Assembly (NCBI GenBank): GCA_949316235.1
Contig: OX438744.1
Coordinates: forward strand, 27,825,578 to 27,889,577
DNA length: 64,000 nt
Source of the DNA: Oegoconia quadripuncta
Taxonomy: Eukaryota; Arthropoda; Insecta; Lepidoptera; Autostichidae
Reading direction: 5' to 3'
Made by a program: the position numbers and the translations under genes. The notes under the pieces were generated by a model, which was not told the origin of the DNA, searched no databases, and saw only the letters and a program-made list of their open reading frames with translations. Position 1 is the stretch's first letter. The number at the start of each line of letters is the position of its first letter. Below are positions 61,552-64,000 of this stretch, piece after piece.

Positions 61552-61905
61552 TAAAAATCCTTAGACATTCACACAGCGCCATCTAGCTCCACAGTAATTC
61601 ACAACACAAGCCTATATAGTTGCTTACTGTGGAACTAGATGGCGCTGTGTGTATGTCTAAGGATATTTACTTATTTATTATTTAATAATAAATATCCTTG
61701 GACAGGCACACAATGCCATCTAGTTCGACTATAAGCAACTACACCAGCTTGTGTTGTGGATATCAGATGGTTGATATACTATTTAAATATATTTTTTTTG
61801 TAAATAAATACTTATTTTAAATGAAAACATCCATAACTCGAGTACACATGTCCGTATTCATCAAACAAACATCGCGGGATTCCAACCCGCAACCTTTTGG
61901 TATAT
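61552..61905. mobile_element. Three abutting SINE-B pieces in alternating orientation
   Basis: A reversed tail (AGCGCCATCTAGCTCCACAG, 61575-61600), a forward tail (ACTAGATGGCGCTGTGTG, 61630-61670) and a reversed, nearly full copy (61682-61905, with GCGGGATTCCAACCCGC as a damaged B box). Confidence 0.7.
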
Positions 61906-61909
61906 ACCT

Positions 61910-63590
61910 ACATAGATGACACCATACACTCACGGGTTTTCTAAATTTGTAATATGTTACGTGATGATCACTTCTATGCCTAGATTATACTGATGATATA
62001 GTAGTAACATCTAAATCTAAAGAATTGATAGAATGATGTTAATGATAATCTATTGTATGATGGCAAATGCATCACAATTGTTTTCCCAGTGTCAAGGGCA
62101 AGAGCAAGGCAAAACATAAAGGCGCAGGCTCATTCGCGCCTAGCTTAGTTGACCATAGCCTCTTTGCAAGATAAGACATAGGCATTAAAATTAAAAAAAA
62201 AACTCCAATATTACATTTTAATGGATGACGTTGCGAGTGTAGTGAATAGATATTGTCTGTGATTTATTTTGTTCAAAGTTATAATTCTTTCTCCGATTGC
62301 TGAGAAGGGTAATGTTGTTACGCAAATAGGTATGTACTTTATGATTCTTTTTTATATTCATACATTTTAATCTACACGGTTTAGAACCAACCCATCTCTA
62401 GCTGAAAGTGTCCTTAAAAGGCGACTAAGGGACTTTTCACAAAAAACATCTAAATAGACTTGCACGTTTTAACGGCGATGGGCTCACTGCCCGTCACGTG
62501 TGCATTTCTGTATATTTCTTAAGGTGAACCGTGGATGTGGATAGTTGCTTGTAATCAGAGGTACAAGCATATCTTTTGGAGCAAGAATTAATTAAAAGTT
62601 ACTCTAGGTATATAACATTGTCAGAAAAATCAAGGACTTTGTCAGGAAATCTCTTATTTGGTTGTAGTTCGATGAATATTGTTAGTGGAACCATGGACTG
62701 TCGAATTGCTATTTAAAACCAAACCATATTATTTTACGTCAAATATAATAAATTTACTAACTTTTAGGAAAATATAAGTATCTAGAAATCATTTATCAAA
62801 TTTCATATTTAACTTTTCATTAGTTTTGCGGATAAATTCCCTACTCTAATTGTCTAAATCACCTTCCTCAAAGGCCGGCAACGCATCTGTGACACTTTTG
62901 GTGTTGCGGGTGTCCATGGGCGGCGGTGATTACTTTCCATCAGATGACCCGCATGCTCGTTTGCCGCTCTCTCATATAAAAAAAAAAAAAAAAAAAACTC
63001 AAAAATGGCGTGGAGGATAAATACCTTATCAGGGGATGGGGCTTTATCCTCCGCCCTAAATTTGGACAGGATACACAATGGTATATATGCAAACATATTA
63101 TTCCATGGTTAGATATCGTAAATGTACACGTATTCCAATGTAAGACATTAAACCTCTCTGTCGCCCGTAACCACGCATAAATTCTAAGGGTCAAGTATCT
63201 CGGCGCGCCTGTCATATTTTCGAAAATACCTGCGGTGTTAAAAACGTTTATAGATACTGGGTGTATTTGTAATCTGTGAAAGGCAATAGCTGCGGGAATA
63301 TATTATCTATGGATATAATGAATGAACACTACTACAGCTATAATACAAAAAATCAGAAAAATGTTACGAGTTGTAATATGTAGGTATCCCTATATCCACG
63401 ATATAATTGGTATTTTTACGGAAAGTACAGATTTATTTCATGTTTTTCTTAATCCTCCGAGCCGTTTTTACTCGAAGGTCATCTACTCGTATCATCTACT
63501 GGGTACATATCCCCCAATTTTTGGAAGTCTGCAAAAATTTTGATAACTCTAAAATTCATAATGTTCCTGAAAAGGTTACTATAACGCTTT
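61910..63590. other. No gene seen; one retroposon tail (62395-62560) and an A-run insertion (62880-62998)
   Basis: 62395-62560 matches 18520-18680. At 62895-62998, GGTGTCCATGGGCGGCGGTG, CGTTTGCCGC and a final A-run match 10840-10915: a short retroposon 3' end. Confidence 0.5.
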
Positions 63591-63591
63591 T

Positions 63592-63838
63592 GCGTTTGAT
63601 TGGTGTAGTGGATAGTGACCCTATCAGCGAAACCAACGGTTGCGGGTTCGAATCCCGCGACGGGTAAATGTTTGTATGATGAATACGAACATTTATTCCC
63701 GAGTCTTGGATGTTTATATAAATATTTATGTATGTTTATCCGTTATCCAGTACCTATCCATAGCACAAGCTTTGCTTAGTTTGGGACTAGATGATTGGTG
63801 TAAGTGTTCGAAATATTTATTATTATTTATTATATTAT
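63592..63838 (+). mobile_element. SINE-B2 copy, near full length
   Basis: GATTGGTGTAGTGGATAGTG, B box GGTTCGAATCCCG at about 63646, ATTTATTCCCGAGTC, tail AAGCTTTGCTTAGTTTGGGA to a TTATTA-rich end. Confidence 0.82.
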
Positions 63839-64000
63839 TATTTTGTAGCTGAAAGACCGATCTACCTTTGCCTGAAAGTGATACTTCGCTATTGTCAATG
63901 GGTTTTGAGCAAGAGAACGAATACAAAAAGTGGCGCCTATTCCGGAGTTACCCTATCCTGAATTGTCTCACATATACTTGATTCTTGTTGTTAGTTCTCC

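Overview
The window is eukaryotic, almost certainly insect and most likely a moth or butterfly (Lepidoptera). It has short exons with GT-AG introns, no bacterial gene organisation, and a very dense load of mobile elements: tRNA-derived SINEs, several non-LTR retrotransposon (LINE) families, short inverted-repeat elements (MITEs) and one mariner-like element. Family and species calls come from memory of these families, not from a search.

The main host gene fills the left half, on the minus strand. I reconstructed 17 exons between 32595 (start codon) and 3909. They join in one open frame with every splice phase matching (2594 nt, 864 codons plus 2 nt). The product is a KDM7-type (PHF2/PHF8-like) histone lysine demethylase: N-terminal PHD finger, linker, JmjC domain with its iron ligands, helical region, and a long tail ending in a basic segment. 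The last exon or exons lie beyond position 1 or were missed. All its introns are packed with repeats, some within 15-40 bases of an exon.

A second host gene is represented by a single 83-nt minus-strand exon at 57005-57087 that encodes a piece of a histamine-gated chloride channel (HisCl1-like). I find no other exon of it in the window. Either the demethylase gene sits inside a very large HisCl1 intron, or the exon is an orphan.

Layout. 1-483: 3' end of a plus-strand LINE inserted into a minus-strand LINE (484-3715). 3909-32595: demethylase gene, with a 1016-bp tandem duplication, a 1.1-kb mariner relic and a degenerate minisatellite in its introns. 32.6-45.1 kb: no host exon seen; MITEs, a rearranged block (33.5-36.4 kb) and SINE/LINE fragments. 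45.1-47.65 kb: a SINE split by an RNase H-bearing LINE. 48.2-52.8 kb: SINE, MITEs, then a LINE with a long intact reverse transcriptase reading frame. 53.4-54.6 kb: a 49-bp minisatellite. 55.3 and 56.4 kb: two perfect hairpins. 57-64 kb: the HisCl1-like exon, then SINE, MITE and LINE-tail fragments.

Nothing here looks like a new multi-gene system. The most useful leads are the tandemly copied splice sites at exon 6, the possible nested-gene arrangement, and several insertions whose nesting or paralogous empty sites define element boundaries.
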